From Manihot esculenta (lineage: Eukaryota; Streptophyta; Magnoliopsida; Malpighiales; Euphorbiaceae), in the NCBI RefSeq assembly GCF_001659605.2, contig NC_035174.2, positions 4,776,389 to 4,840,388 on the forward strand: DNA of 64,000 nt. Direction: 5' to 3'. The position numbers and the translations under genes were made by a program. Positions 45,625-60,058 of this stretch are shown piece by piece. Every line of letters starts with the position of its first letter. Position 1 is the stretch's first letter. The notes beneath the pieces are model-generated. The model worked only from the letters and a program-made list of their open reading frames with translations. It did not search any database and had not been told where the DNA came from.

Positions 45625-48096
45625 TTCAACTAGAACAAAGTGTGGTGCTGCAAGATTCATTATAATGTTTGTTCTTGTTGTGGATATTAAATAAGCTGTA
45701 ATGAGGTGGTTTTTGTTAGGAAAAAAAGGGAGAGAGAAAGAAAAAGAGAAGTCAGCATTTTGGTTAGTCCTTTGCACTCGTTTGTTTATGAAGAGTCTGT
45801 GAAGGAGTAGAAGAAAGTGTGAATTAGATAATGAAGTTGAGTGAAATATTATTGTATATGAAGGAAAAGGTAGTGGTTAAAGTGGTTGCATGTAATATAA
45901 TTTTCTCTATAAATGCAAGTAGCTCATAGTTTGCCCTTCCTTCTAGCTTTCATTTTCCATTAGTCTTCAATTAAATTTGTTTGATTTCTTTTCTATGTGA
46001 ATCAGTCTTATAACCTACATATATATTTTATATCATAAAACAAATAACAAGTGATCGAAAGAAAGTGTGAAATGGTAAAAGCAAAAGACAGAGACATTCC
46101 ATCTAATTTTTACTTTGAGCCTCAAGAGAACTTTAGGCCCCTGTTAGGAATCTTCCCGAACCCAACTATGATCACCCCAAAAGACAAAGCGATTAAAATG
46201 CATGATGATTATTATTGATCGAGTAATTTTCAAATCATGTCTATTTCACTTTACAGCTGTCAACATTTGCTTCACTTGGCTTTATATATCTTGTGGACGA
46301 TATCTTCTCAAAACCATGAAAGGATGCTCCCACCAAAAAAAATATCTAATTCCATCAACCATAAACTAGACGTGTGTCAGTGTATCTCGTTTTCATCTGA
46401 TAACCCATTAAATTGTAACTTACAATTCTGGCAAATATCGAATCTTCCAAATTCTTTATGTTTTTTTTCCCCCAAATTCATTGCTTTGCGTCCATCAAGA
46501 TTTAGCTGTATATTTGATTGATAGCAAAATGTAATTTCAGTTAAATGATACCACCCGTCAATGGTGGCAGACATAATCAAATATCAGAGACTAGCGATTA
46601 AATTTAATGGGAATGTTGACTAGCTATCCTGTGTTGGTGGAGGTCCCTAGAGATTGAATTATGAGGAGAAGCCATGGAGTCCCTTCATCATGGTTTTAGC
46701 CCCTTGAGACTTCATTGTACTCGTTCTTTGTGTTTTCTAATAGAGAAAAAGTCATGCAGAAGATGTTTTTCTCATTTATAAATGAAGTAAAGTCGGCAAC
46801 TATTGTTTTTAAACAAGCGACCACAATCATGCGACTGAAACAAAGAAATCCTCCTATGGCCCTGCTCTACTTTAATTCCACATCCATCATTATTTCCATT
46901 ACAATCATGTGATTTTGGCATCTACATGTTGAACAAGAGGGTTAATTTTAATAAATTTTCTGCCACATTTATTCGAAAAGCAACTTGATATTTCTCTACT
47001 GCACTGACTCAACTTGGACGAATGCATTGGATTTTTTATCTGGTCTTTATCAACATAGAAAATGTTAAAAGCAACTGGACCCATTAAGATGAAAATATCT
47101 CCACTTTCAATTGACTACTACACCAATAGAGCTCTCAATACACCTAGATGTATATTATTTTCAATTTTCAATTACGTAAAACTAATTGATTCTAGGTAGC
47201 AGCTGCATTAGATTTTAATTATTGATTATAACTGTTGTATGGGATTTTTTTTTAAAATTTTATTAGGGAAAAAATTATAGTTAATATTAAAAAAATAATT
47301 ATGTAAAAAAATAAATAAATTCATTTTTTAATAATTTTTATGTATTAAAATTATTTACTATGTTTAACTCAAACAAAAAAATAAATTAATAAAGAAAATT
47401 CAAGATCAAAAGTAAAATAAATTTTAATTTAAAATTAGAAAATAAAATATTATTATTAGAAAATATTTTATTTAAATCGTTTTGTTTTTGAACTTAAGTA
47501 TTAAGTCAAACGTTTTATTAAATAAAAAAATTAAACTTATTTATATATTGATAAAAAAAAAATCAAAACAGTTATTTAGATTGGCTTTTTAACATAAGAA
47601 AAACCTTGAAAAACAGAAGGCCCATGACTAGTTGACTAGTGTTAGGGCTCAGACTTATTGGGTCTTATCTAATTGGTCTTTTAAGTCTCAGGTATCTACA
47701 GGCCACACAATTCAATTTTTTTTTTTTTAAATTATTATATTCAACGAATTTCATAAAACAAGCCATTAGTTAGGAAGCTCAACTTCAGATTATAATAAAT
47801 GATGAAAAAAATATTAAATAAGAATAATTAATTGTAATTTCAAATTATGTGCAAATTTTGGATTGGATGATTAGATGTGGTGTATATAAAATGGCTGAAA
47901 AAATCTAAAATATTTTAGTGAAAAGAGCAAATTGTGAATTCCATGCAATGAGTTGGGCAGGTTCATTCATTCCAAAAAATGCAATAAATATGGAAAAAGA
48001 TTCATCATCGTATTCGTACGTACGAATGGGTGTGTATAATTAGTTTACCCTGATTCCTGTGCCAGAGTTAGTTCCCAGTCCAAAGAGCTGAAGAGA
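45625..48096. other. BT2 3' flank and spacer to MsrA
   Basis: The BT2 3'-UTR probably reaches about 45900. The rest is AT-rich with no recognisable gene. A TATATAAAA at about 47882-47890, roughly 210 bases before the MsrA ATG, could be its TATA box. Confidence 0.4.
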
Positions 48097-48785
48097 ATGG
48101 CTTGTATCGCACCCAACCCTGCCCTCGATCCTGATCTGGACCAACCCGATAATCCCGCTCACGAGTTTGCTCAGTTCGGAGCAGGCTGTTTCTGGGGAGT
48201 GGAGCTTGCGTTTCAACGAGTTTTTGGGGTACTGAAGACGGAGGTCGGATACTCTCAGGGTCACGTCCACGATCCTAATTACAAACTCGTTTGCACCGGC
48301 GCTACTAACCACGTCGAGGTCGTGCGAGTCCAATTTGACCCGGAGGTTTGCCCCTATACCAACCTCCTCTCTCTTTTCTGGTCTCGCCACGATCCTACAA
48401 CTTTCAATCGCCAGGTATGGCCTCCTTTACTCCGGTGGTGCTGTTGGTAGGGTTCAGCCTTTGATTCCAATTTATAATTAGAGACTCTTAAGATGCCAGG
48501 CTTTTTTCTTTTTCTTGATTGATTGATCAGGGTGGTGATGTGGGTTCCCAGTATAGATCAGGAATATACTATTACAATGAGAAACAAGCTCGTTTAGCCC
48601 AAGAATCAAAGGAATCTAAGCAGTTGGAAATGAAGGATAAGAAGATTGTCACTGAAATTCTTCCAGCTAAAAGATTTTATAGAGCAGAGGAGTACCACCA
48701 GCAGTATCTTGAAAATGGAGGACGTAATGGAGCCAAGCAGTCTGCTGAGAAGGGTTGCAGTGACCCCATAAGATGTTATGGTTAA
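48097..48785 (+). CDS. MSRA: Peptide methionine sulfoxide reductase A, probably cytosolic
   Basis: Two exons: 48097-48414 and 48531-48785, 573 nt, 190 residues. The catalytic GCFWG motif has its Cys at residue 31; [14 protein letters not shown] and [10 protein letters not shown] are the other family signatures. Cys182 and Cys188 in the [11 protein letters not shown] tail are the expected resolving cysteines that accept electrons from thioredoxin. The enzyme reduces the S-epimer of methionine sulfoxide in proteins and free methionine, repairing oxidative damage. The short N-terminus before the domain shows no plastid or secretory signal, so a cytosolic form is likely. The start is the only Met upstream of the domain in frame. 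Confidence 0.95.
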
Positions 48786-49279
48786 AAGTTGTATCACATA
48801 ATGAGTATACAACAGAACAAGTATGCAAGTCATACTTGCTGAAAATTGGCAGCATGTTTCTGTTAAATATTTGTCTATGCATCTTGTGTTTCTGAAGACA
48901 TCTTAGCAATAATAAGCTGTCCTGTTTTATTCTTCATCTCCTTTGAATCCTTTTGGTATTTGTGGCTGAGAGTCAAATAAGCATTTTCATTTTAGATATA
49001 ATTGAAAGAAAAAATTTGAAAAAGTTGTAGTAGTCATCATTTTCTCAAGAGCTTGGATGTTCTGCTTAGCAAGAGGTTGATTGCAATGGAATTGTGGGGA
49101 CATTTGGTAATCACATGCAGTAGAAATGATCTAGAACTATTTATTCATTTTGAAATAGGAAATAGGAAACGGGAAACACAGTTTAATTGATATAACATCA
49201 TTGAATTAGGTCACTGAAATTATTTAATCAGAGGAACATGAGGCTGAACTGTGGAGTAGAATTCATGGCAGCATGTAGT
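48786..49279. other. Short spacer between convergent genes MsrA and the cysteine protease
   Basis: About 490 bases that must hold both 3'-UTRs, since the genes point towards each other. Nothing else is seen. Confidence 0.5.
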
Positions 49280-50784
<1,505 letters not shown>

Positions 50785-50830
50785 TTTTCTACCTGGGAAC
50801 TTGATGGGAAATGAAGAACCTCAGCTACTG

Positions 50831-50838
50831 CTTATATA
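50831..50838 (-). promoter_or_regulatory. TATA box of the cysteine protease gene
   Basis: TATATAAG on the minus strand about 47 bases before the ATG, which predicts a very short leader of about 15-25 bases. Confidence 0.5.
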
Positions 50839-53302
50839 GAGAAACGAAAGAAGAGGAATAATAGAAGAAGATATGAATTAGTAGAAGAAACAAAGAGAAT
50901 TAAATGAAGAAGTTACAGCTTCCTTATGGGCATCAACAACATGATATAATTAATGGAAGACGATATGTAGAGATTGGGTTCCAGAATATTAATGGAGTAC
51001 ATTAGGCTGTATGGATTGATATTGATACATATATATATAATACAAGGGATGATCTTTACATGAAGAACACGCTATCACGTCAGCTTTGTTGAAAGAGAGA
51101 AGGAATAAAGAGGAGATGATTTTGGTTACGTCCATGGCATAGACTCTTTGAGCCACGACATTTTTGCAAGTGGGGAAATAAAGTAGCTTGTAACTGTCTT
51201 TGGCTCAGCTTTAACTGAAACCCAAATCCAAAATCTTTGCGATGAATACTACAGGAAGAATGAAGGAAATTGCCAAGTATTTCTGTTTTTAGATTATACC
51301 AAGCATGAAATGACACTATGAATGCACGCCAATTGCATACAAGTGAAGGCCACCTTTCCCATAATTGGGGGTGAAAAAGGACAGAAACGGGAAAAGGGTT
51401 CGAGTGAAATGTTGATTTTGTTCGGTCAAGGACCAGTGGTGCCTGCTTGCTTGCCTACCAATCTAAATTTCTTTCCCTTTTTTTCACTTTTTAGTATTAA
51501 AGAGTAACTGGTTAACTCATTCTAGTTAGTTGGTTCGTTGAAGTGGAGTTGACAAGCAGTTACAACTTAGAAACTTTTCCCATTCATTTACTGAGTTTCG
51601 CAATGCCAATGAAATGCAATGAGTTGCTATGTGCCTGTAATTTAATTACTTTATTTCTTTTAAAAGTTTTGATGTGAAAAACAATAAAAAATGTAATGAT
51701 TTATTGGCTGACATTATCTTAAGTGAGTCGCTTGTAAAAGAGAAAAAAAAGGCTTTAACAAGCAAAAGAGAGCTTGAAAAAGAAAGGGTCTTAAGTACTT
51801 GACTAGAGAGTTGAAGTTATTGCTTAAGGGAAAAATATAGCGTACTGTATTTGGCAACTTTTCACTTGCACGGTTATGTTCAACGAGATTTCAAGAGCTG
51901 ATAAACTCTTCTTCAAGGTCAAATAATATTTAATCATTAACTTGTGAGCCACACGACGGCCTTGAACTACCACAGTACCACTCCACACCAAATGGATTGA
52001 TATTGACAGCATATATGCTCTTTCCCTAACCATACGCCTCGTTCCTCGTGCAGTATGTATTTTATACAGAATTTATTCAACGGAATTAATTATTAATAAT
52101 TATACTTTAATAAAATTAATTATGATTAAACCCTAATGGTTGATTTCTTGAATCTGAAGACAATACAAAATTTCGAGATTAGCAGTTCATCATCGAAAAA
52201 CTTGCCAACCAATAAGGCTTGGTTTGGTCCAGTTAACTTGCTAGAAATCCAAAGGATCTCGTCATCACTTAAAAATTGAATAAATTTTTTTAATATCTCT
52301 GAATTTTAAAAAATATATTAAACTTCTGTTCGGTTTCTTTCTTAATTTTAGGCGTTAAAAGTTATAAAAAAATTTAGAATATACTAATTAATTACCATAC
52401 TTTTATAAAACTAAGAAATTATATAATAAATTTTTTCAAAGCATATAAATTAAATAATAAAATAATTAGTGATTAAAAATACTAAAGCACTCATTAATAA
52501 AATTTTCAAAATTTCAATAATGTTTTAATATATTTTTTTTAAAATCGAAAAATAAACTTACGAATCTTTCAATCTACAAAACTAAATAGTAATTTTTTTT
52601 TGAATATACGAGTGTTGTGAGTGTCAACATGGCACCCTGTTATCGGACCAGGTAACCGGAGAACTTGAAACCTCCCAAGCAACAGCATCTAGCATTCTAT
52701 AATAACTAAACATGCTTAGATTTCTAATTATAGTTACAGAGGCTTTCTTAATATAATGAAAACCCTCGCGGGCAGGAAACAATCTCAGTCCAGAAGCTGA
52801 TTGACAAATGCATCCAGAGAGCCACTTTACCTCTTCACTGGAAATCTAGAAATAAACTGTTATTTATACATCAAAAAAAGCTACAGTTATACCGAGCAGG
52901 CAGGCATAGATTCCGAATACGCCTAGAAGACAAATCAATCAATCTTTTGTAAAAAGATTGCCTTCCCTTTTCTCCGTTATTTTTTTTTTTTAAGATTTAG
53001 ACATCTGAAATAACTAGTGAATAACATCTGTATTCTACCACTATTGGTGCCTAGAGATTAGTTTACATGTAAGTATGTTGGTAATTCTAATCATGACTCG
53101 AAGTAGAACAGACATGTTAGAACAATAATCAATTGTTTTTGATAGATCAGCAACAAGGGAAAAAAACCGTTTCTTGATATAAGCAAACTAATTTGCCAAT
53201 TCAATTATTTTCAGTTACCATGTTTTGTAAAAAGAAGCTCCAATGGCTAACAGAACTTTACGGAAACAAGGGAAATAGAAATTTGACCAAATAAGCAGCT
53301 GT
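50839..53302. other. Spacer between the cysteine protease and the e-like gene
   Basis: About 2.5 kb. A moderately GC-richer stretch at about 52630-52930 might be unrecognised 3'-UTR or a degraded element. No gene or repeat family could be named. Confidence 0.4.
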
Positions 53303-54466
53303 TCATGCTAGTGAATCCTTCTCTTTAGCTTGCTGCAATAGCTCTTCTCTGACCCTCCTGATCTCCATCTCCTTTTCAAGTCTTTCTTTCTGAAAGAATG
53401 GCAACACAAGTCCATTAAAAAGCATAAAAAATACTATACACACACAAAAAAAAAAAGAAAATCAACGGGAAAATTGCTGGATTGTGGCAGCCAAAAGCAT
53501 GTACGAGAGTATTATGAAGAAGATGAATGAAAGATGCTAAATTCTAGAAGCATGGCTATTCAATAATTCCTTTTTTGCCACATATATATATGATTAGTCC
53601 TGATGGATAATCTATTTCAAAAATTGAAATCAATTTGAACATATTTATAGCTGAATTGTATGCAAGATTAGAATAACCAGCACTGAAGCTACAAGTATTA
53701 CTGCATCATAAATTGTGTCATTACTGCACAACACAATGAAACTGGTTCGAACAGTTGTGAAATGAGAATTCTGCAGTCAGAAACAAATATGGGTCTGACA
53801 CATCTATTCTCACCAGAAACAATGGCCATTTTAATCTATATCTCCTATAATAAGAATCATTCATTATTTTTCTACTCAAATGCTAATTGTAATGGGGACA
53901 ACTAATATCTCAAAGCTTTGACCCCAGCAATTTTTTTAATTACTAATATTTTTCAATTTGTATTAGCAAAAATACATGAACTAATATTTTCAATATGACA
54001 GTATTAAATCTGATAGAGATTTAGCAAAAACCTAAATCCTCAAGCAACTACTATAGAATTATGCTTTCTGTTATCTACCTGGATAATCTATCAAATACGG
54101 TGAATATATTCATAATAATCCCACCTCAAAATAAAACGACACCGTAACGGAGAATTTCATTTCGACGGACAATCGCATAAATCAATGTCGTTCGAGAAAA
54201 CTCTATTTTCCTATCATTTCGAGACCACAACGAAAATGGCTTGAAGAATTGGAGCAATTTGCTTAGTGACCAATTCAACGTTAAGATTAATATAATTGCA
54301 AAATTTGCAGAAACAAGCCAACTCCAAGAAAGCATTTCGAAAAAGTTGCAGAGATAAGCACCTTCTCGTCCTGGTGAAGAGCAATCCAGACGTGGACTTT
54401 GTCCATTGATTGCCAGAATAGAAAGGCCCCAAATGACATCGCAAAATACGTTGTCACTTTCACCAT
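53303..54466 (-). CDS. Small mitochondrial protein, ATP synthase subunit e-like
   Basis: Two exons: 54362-54466 and 53303-53389, in phase, 63 residues in all. The N-terminal half (YFAMSFGAFLFWQSMDKVHVW) is a single hydrophobic helix with a glycine of the type used in e/g subunit dimers. The C-terminal half (KERLEKEMEIRRVREELL) is a charged coiled-coil-like helix ending in QQAKEKDSLA. This plan and the remembered Arabidopsis proteins At3g01130 and At5g15320, listed as ATP synthase E chain, suggest the membrane-part subunit e of mitochondrial F1Fo. The family name is from memory and only moderately sure. The 0.97-kb intron separates the two halves. Its first exon and upstream region are part of a local duplication. 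Confidence 0.65.
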
Positions 54467-54578
54467 CCTCACAGTTCACTCTGGGCAGTTTAGATTGCAA
54501 ATGACAACAAACGAATCGGATTCAAGCTCAACGAGCAAGGTTAGGTTATGTGGCTTCTGTTGGATGCAGGCCGATGAT

Positions 54579-54645
54579 TGGGCCTAGCTCAGATTCGAAG
54601 ATTGGGTCAATGGCTGCCCAATCTTGAACTGATGCAGTCGGCCCA
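54579..54645 (-). promoter_or_regulatory. Site II-type elements upstream of the e-like gene
   Basis: TGGGCC at 54579-54584 and GGCCCA at 54640-54645, about 115-180 bases before the ATG. Pairs of such elements are common in promoters of plant nuclear genes for mitochondrial proteins, which fits the assignment. Confidence 0.4.
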
Positions 54646-54940
54646 CTATGCTCAACGTTTTACTTATAGAATATTTTACCTCCCCCTTCCCACTTCACCT
54701 GCAAAATTTAATATAGAGAAAAGATGTATCTTAGTCGATAATAATTTTCTTTCTATTATTTGAAATATAAGTTTTTAAGAAAGTAACGATTGACAATAAG
54801 CATTTTGAGACCAAATACAGCAAATTAATTCCTATGCTTCCATCATAATGATCTACATAGACAACTTGGCGCACAAAATAACAAATTTCAATATGAACAT
54901 ATGGTTAAACAATCAGCATTCAAATGTAGCTCTTAAATCA

Positions 54941-55180
54941 TCAAGCCCAGGTATATACAATTCCATTCTTGTCAGCAGTGGCTAATGGTTTTCCAAGTCC
55001 ACTCCACGAACAACAGAGGACAGGAGATGTGTGTTCCTTCAGAGTGCTTACAATTTCAGCTTTAGATATTAACCAAATGTATACAGATCCATCAGCTGAT
55101 CTAGCGGCAACATAGTTGTCATCAGGACTCATACAAGAGCGACTCCAATTGGATGCCACTCTGTTTCCAGTAGCTCTTAA
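54941..55180 (-). pseudogene. Duplicated 3'-terminal fragment of ATG16 (last WD repeats only)
   Basis: The minus strand encodes 79 residues from LRATGNRVASNW to the stop after NGIVYTWA, nearly identical to the end of the complete ATG16 gene at 57589. Differences include G to R in AARSADGS, S to L in YIWLISK and S to T in LATADK. There is no frame break, but no start codon, no upstream exons and no promoter, so it is a dead fragment. Homology stops at agctcttaa; beyond it the sequence switches to unrelated DNA. Confidence 0.85.
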
Positions 55181-55211
55181 ATACCCCCTGCGTTCACACA
55201 AAACCAAATTA
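55178..55211. repeat. 34-bp patch matching the cysteine protease gene
   Basis: taaataccccctgc, one change, ttca, one change, acaaaaccaaatta: 32 of 34 bases equal 49534-49567, which straddles the intron 3/exon 4 border of the KDEL protease gene. It begins exactly where the ATG16 homology ends. Confidence 0.7.
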
Positions 55212-56524
55212 AACCATCCAAATCATCATCAAATTTAGAATATTCAAGATGAAACTCATTTTTCCCTCTTCTTCCTCATTTTGGTCGAACCACCATAACC
55301 CATTTCTTTCTTCCTTTCTTCACCAAATTACACTTACACTCCACCAAAATTTAATACTTTATCCAACCCATACACCTTTCTAGTTAGAAGTATAAGAAAC
55401 GAGTAGAAATTATGGAAAGTTTTCAAAATTGAAATTTCTGTGAATAGTAACAAAATGTTAGAAAAATTAAATGTTTGTTAAGGATTTTGATTTATAAATA
55501 ATTATTATTATTTCTATATAATTTCAAGTGGTATATTCAATTTGTGATGGTAGGTATTGAATTGGACTAAAGTGAAATTATTTCAAGGAAAAGGTATCAT
55601 GGCCGAAAATTTACAAGGCGAAACTTATGTGTGAATTTTGGTCTCTTTGTATGCTAAATTGGAATTTGGAATGAATATAATGATGATAAAAAAAAATTAA
55701 TTTGGACTAAAAAGAAAATTTTAGAAAGGAAATTTTCTGTTGGCCGAAAGTCAGAGTGGATTATTTATGATATTTTATATTCATTTATTGTTTCATAATT
55801 ATGTCGGAAATTATTTGGATTAAAATGAATTTTATAAAAAAAAATAGTAAAGCTAAAAATGGAACCTCAACATCCTATCAAAAATTAATATTTTAATATA
55901 ATTTAAAATAAATAATTATTTTAATTTATCAATTTTAATAATTTTATAGTAAATTTATATTTAAAATATGTTTTTTGATTTAATTTAATTTTTAATTTTA
56001 ATTAAATTAATGACTATCATTAAGAATAACTCATTTTCAATATTTTTTTATTAAATTATAAATAATAAATATTATGATAAATAAATTAATAATAAATTAT
56101 AATTATAAATTAGATTGAATTTAATTATTTTTAATTAATTAAACTGATTATTTTTTTGAACCTATTAAAATAGATATGATAAATATAATTAATTTCTTAA
56201 ATATCAAAAATCATGATTCTCAGTGTTTTCAGATAGTGTCACCATAACAATTTTTAGGTAGTGTCACCATAACAATTATGACATATAATTACTGAGAAAA
56301 AAATTACAACATGAAAAAATTAAAAAAAATATGTTATTGGCTCTCATATATTTATAATACGAAATTATAAGTAAATTAAATAAAAATTAAAAATTAAAGT
56401 AAATTAAAAAAATTAATTTTGAAGTGTACCTATTAAAAACATTTTCAGTATCTTGCAAAACCGACCTCACGTTTAGTATCCAGTTGAAAACTATGGTAAG
56501 ATTAAATTTTGTTCTGTCATCAGC
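55212..56524. other. DNA between the two duplicated segments
   Basis: About 1.3 kb, AT-rich, of unknown origin. A 25-bp tandem pair, agatagtgtcaccataacaa at 56231 and aggtagtgtcaccataacaa at 56256, is the only structure seen. Confidence 0.5.
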
Positions 56525-57828
56525 AAATCCTCAAGTAACTTATATAGTGTTATGCCTTCTGTTATCCACCTGTACAAACTATCAAGTTCGATGAGGATAT
56601 TCATAATAATCCCGTCTCAAAATTAAATGACACTGTAACAGCAAATTTCATTTCACAATCAATGTCGTTCGGGAAAACTAGATCTTTTGTCATTTTGAGA
56701 CCACACCCGAAAATTTGATAATCGCTTGAAGAATTGGATCAATTGGCTTAGGGAGCTACGTTCAACGTTAAGATTAATATAATTAAACGACAGTTCACTC
56801 TGGAGTCTGGGCAATTCAGATGGCAAATGACATAAACCAATTGGAACTCATGCACTCCACCAACTCTGCCCGATGTTTTCCTTCTAAATACTTGTCCCTC
56901 ATTTTTCCTACTTTATCTGCAGACTCTAATTTATGAATTAAAGAGTAGGTTAGCGTTTTGATTTTAAATTTTCTTTGATTAATCGATATTCAAACAAGTT
57001 GGGGAAAAAAACCTTGGACTTGTATAAACATCTTAGTCAATAATAATTTTCTTTAATAAAAATAATGAATTAAAAATTTTACCTAAGAAAAATAGATCTT
57101 GACCGCCTTAAACAATTAAAAATAAAAAACTTATATTTAAAACAATAGAAAGAAAATAATGCTAGATAATAAGCACTGAAACCAAGTACAGAACTAATTC
57201 ATATACTTCCATCATAATCATATACATGGCCAACTTACTCCACAGAACAAATTTCAATATGATAATATGGTTAAACAATCAGCATCCCAACAAATTCAAC
57301 TTGTAATGTTCTTCCAATATTCCCATGTAGTCAACCTGTTCATAGCTCCTATTTACAGCGACTATGGTCTTTCTGTAGAAAAAAGGTAAATGTTCCTAGG
57401 CAGGCACGCCCCTCCATTGCTAATCATGCTGGGCGAAGGCGACCATGAAATCAAGTACTTTTATCATCGCAGGACTACCAGCCCTCCACAAACTTTGTTT
57501 GGAAAAAAGGTCAATAAAATTTTGCAGAGAAATGTACCTAGAGTTTGGATAAACAGTTTGTCATATTCATGTGTGCAGAGGTAAATCATCAAGCCCAGGT
57601 ATATATGATTCCATTCTTGTCAGCACTGGCTAATGGTTTTCCAAGTCCACTCCATGAACAACAGAGGACAGGAGAAGTGTGTTCCTTCAGAGTGCTTACA
57701 ATTTCAGCTTTGGATATTGACCAAATGTATACAGATCCATCAGCTGATCCAGCGGCAACATAGTTGTCATCAGGACTCATACAAGAGCGACTCCAATTAG
57801 ATGCCACTCTGTTTCCAGTAGCTCTTAA
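56525..57828. repeat. Segmental duplication, copy B (broken e-like upstream region plus ATG16 3' end)
   Basis: Partner of 54034-55180. About 180 bases corresponding to the e-like first exon and its flanks are missing between taatataatt and cagttcactctgg near 56785, so this copy cannot encode the e-like protein. Its right part is the live last exon of ATG16. Confidence 0.8.
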
Positions 57829-60021
57829 CGTACCACAAACTTCCAAAGACCTCATATCAAATAAGTTGTGCAAGTTGTCTCTTCCACTCGTCAATACAAC
57901 ATTTCCATTTTGAGATAGACATATAGACGTAATTGCAAGTGAATGTGCAGCAACTTCACTGAGTAACTTTCCTGTATGGATATCCCATAATCGAAGATTC
58001 CCATCAACATGGCCTGAGCAAATGGTCTGTCCATCCATGCTGAAACAAAGAGCATTGCAATTGCTGTGGAAGACAATTGTGCTGGTGCAGTAACCCTTAT
58101 GCAAATCCCACACTTTTATAGTGCGATCATAAGCAGCACTGACAATATGTCGACTTGAAATTTTGCTGACATCCACGGCACACACTTTGTCAATGTGGCC
58201 TGTGAGAGTGTGACGGACACGCCCTGAGTTGGCATCCCATACATACAAGTTATTTGAGCTACTGGCTGCAATGACAGATCTATTATCATGGGTCACAGAA
58301 AGATCAAGAACAGAGCCAAGGCAACCATATAGTGTACGACTTAAGGATCCTGTATTTGTATCCCACATTTTGATTGATCGATCCTGTCCACCACTAATCA
58401 ATTTGCTTGAGTTGTACTCAAACATTATAGAAGCACAGCCACCATCATGAGCAGTAATTTTGTGCTTGCATGCAGCAGGAATGGTTGATTCGACAAAAGA
58501 CATAGTACCACCTTCACTTTGCCGGACCACTCCATCCACTTGCTGCTGAGCAAGTTTCTCTAAACCTCTTGCCTTGAGCCGGTCAATCATTTCTTCATAT
58601 AGTGCATTAGCCTAAGTTGATTACATAAGCATTAATTAGCCTTGTCTATACCACACGGAAGTAAAAAGATAATTTAAATATATGCCCATCAACAAGAAAG
58701 AATAAGAACTTCATAGTCACACAACTTAGTAATGCTTCTCAGCAAAGGTAAGATCAGTTACAGTGCTTAACTTATGACAGAGTAGGTGAGACAATTACAC
58801 CATAACACTCAATATATAACACCCCATGATAAAGACTATTCTGGCATTTTATATGAATGTAGCATGATAAAAGAAAAGGTACAAATCCAACAACTGCATG
58901 AAACCAGAAATCACATCAGAAAACACAAGGAGGCTATCTCCATACCAAATCTTCTTAATCACCAATGGGTCTATGAAGGGAAGACATTGAGATAACCTTT
59001 CAAAAAGGCCTTTCAAGAACCTATAATTATTTCATACAACTATTAGTTGATTATATTAACTTAAGAAGCATTTCCTCCATGAAGTTTTATACCACAAAAA
59101 ATAAGACAATTTTAGGACTGGATGATGAACATTAGTCGACCTATTATATCTCTTACACACTTTCGTTTTCAATTACAAAAATAATATAAAGTACCTCATT
59201 AAGACGCTCAGCATCCTGCATCTTTTGCAGCATCCAGCGATCAACTAATATCTTATTTTCTGCTTCTGCATTCTTAGCCTTGACAGTCATCTCTTCCAAT
59301 TGCTTTCGAAGTGAGTGATTCTCACTGACAACCAATTCTAGAGCCTTAATCTTTTCTTCCAAATCTACCTTTAATTGAGAGCATTCATCCCTGCATCACA
59401 AAATTTATGTTTCAATATTTCATAACATAAAACCTCATAAGCGTCTCCTAGCAGCATAGACTTAAAGAAAACCTTGTTTGAGCCAACTCCTTTTGCAAAT
59501 CAGTGAATGCTGCCTCTTTCTCTTCCAGTGCAGCCTTTGATGCTCTGGACTCTGCTACCTCCACTACAAGTTGCTCAGATAATCGAGACTGAGCTCTGTA
59601 ACATTGCTGAAGTTCCAATTCAAGATTTTCTGCTTTCTCCTTCCATTCTGAGCCCTTCCATGGCATAAGCAACAAGAGAGCATACCATCAAAAACTAGTC
59701 ACGAGGTAACATAAGATATGATAAAATTTGTAGAATGATAACCAGTCAAAGCCCATAAAAAATTGAAATTGATGTTCAGACAACGCACAAGGAGGGGAAC
59801 AAAATTGCTACTAGAATCATGTCAAAGCTTGCAAAGTTATGAGCAAAAGTTTAACTCCACTAACTCGAGTAGAACGAGGAGTTCTGGCCATCAAAAGTCT
59901 AATTTATGGAGAGTTAGCCTTGCTGTATAACAATAACCGGCAATCATAATTAACGAACATGCAATTAGAGAATTTTCCTTTTCCCAAAACACAATTTGAT
60001 ACAATCAATAGCGAGCGAGCG

Positions 60022-60058
<37 letters not shown>

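Larger units (their letters stand above)
54034..55180. repeat. Segmental duplication, copy A (e-like gene 5' part plus ATG16 3' end)
   Basis: Pairs with 56525-57828. It starts aaatcctcaagcaact and ends agctcttaa, in the same order and orientation. Copy A keeps the e-like first exon, which copy B lacks, and lacks about 300 bases present in B next to the ATG16 stop codon. Confidence 0.8.

Noticed and set aside
51395..51420. gggttcgag as a possible tRNA T-loop
   Set aside because: No matching acceptor stem, D-arm or anticodon arm could be placed around it; the same holds for ggttcgat near 13580.
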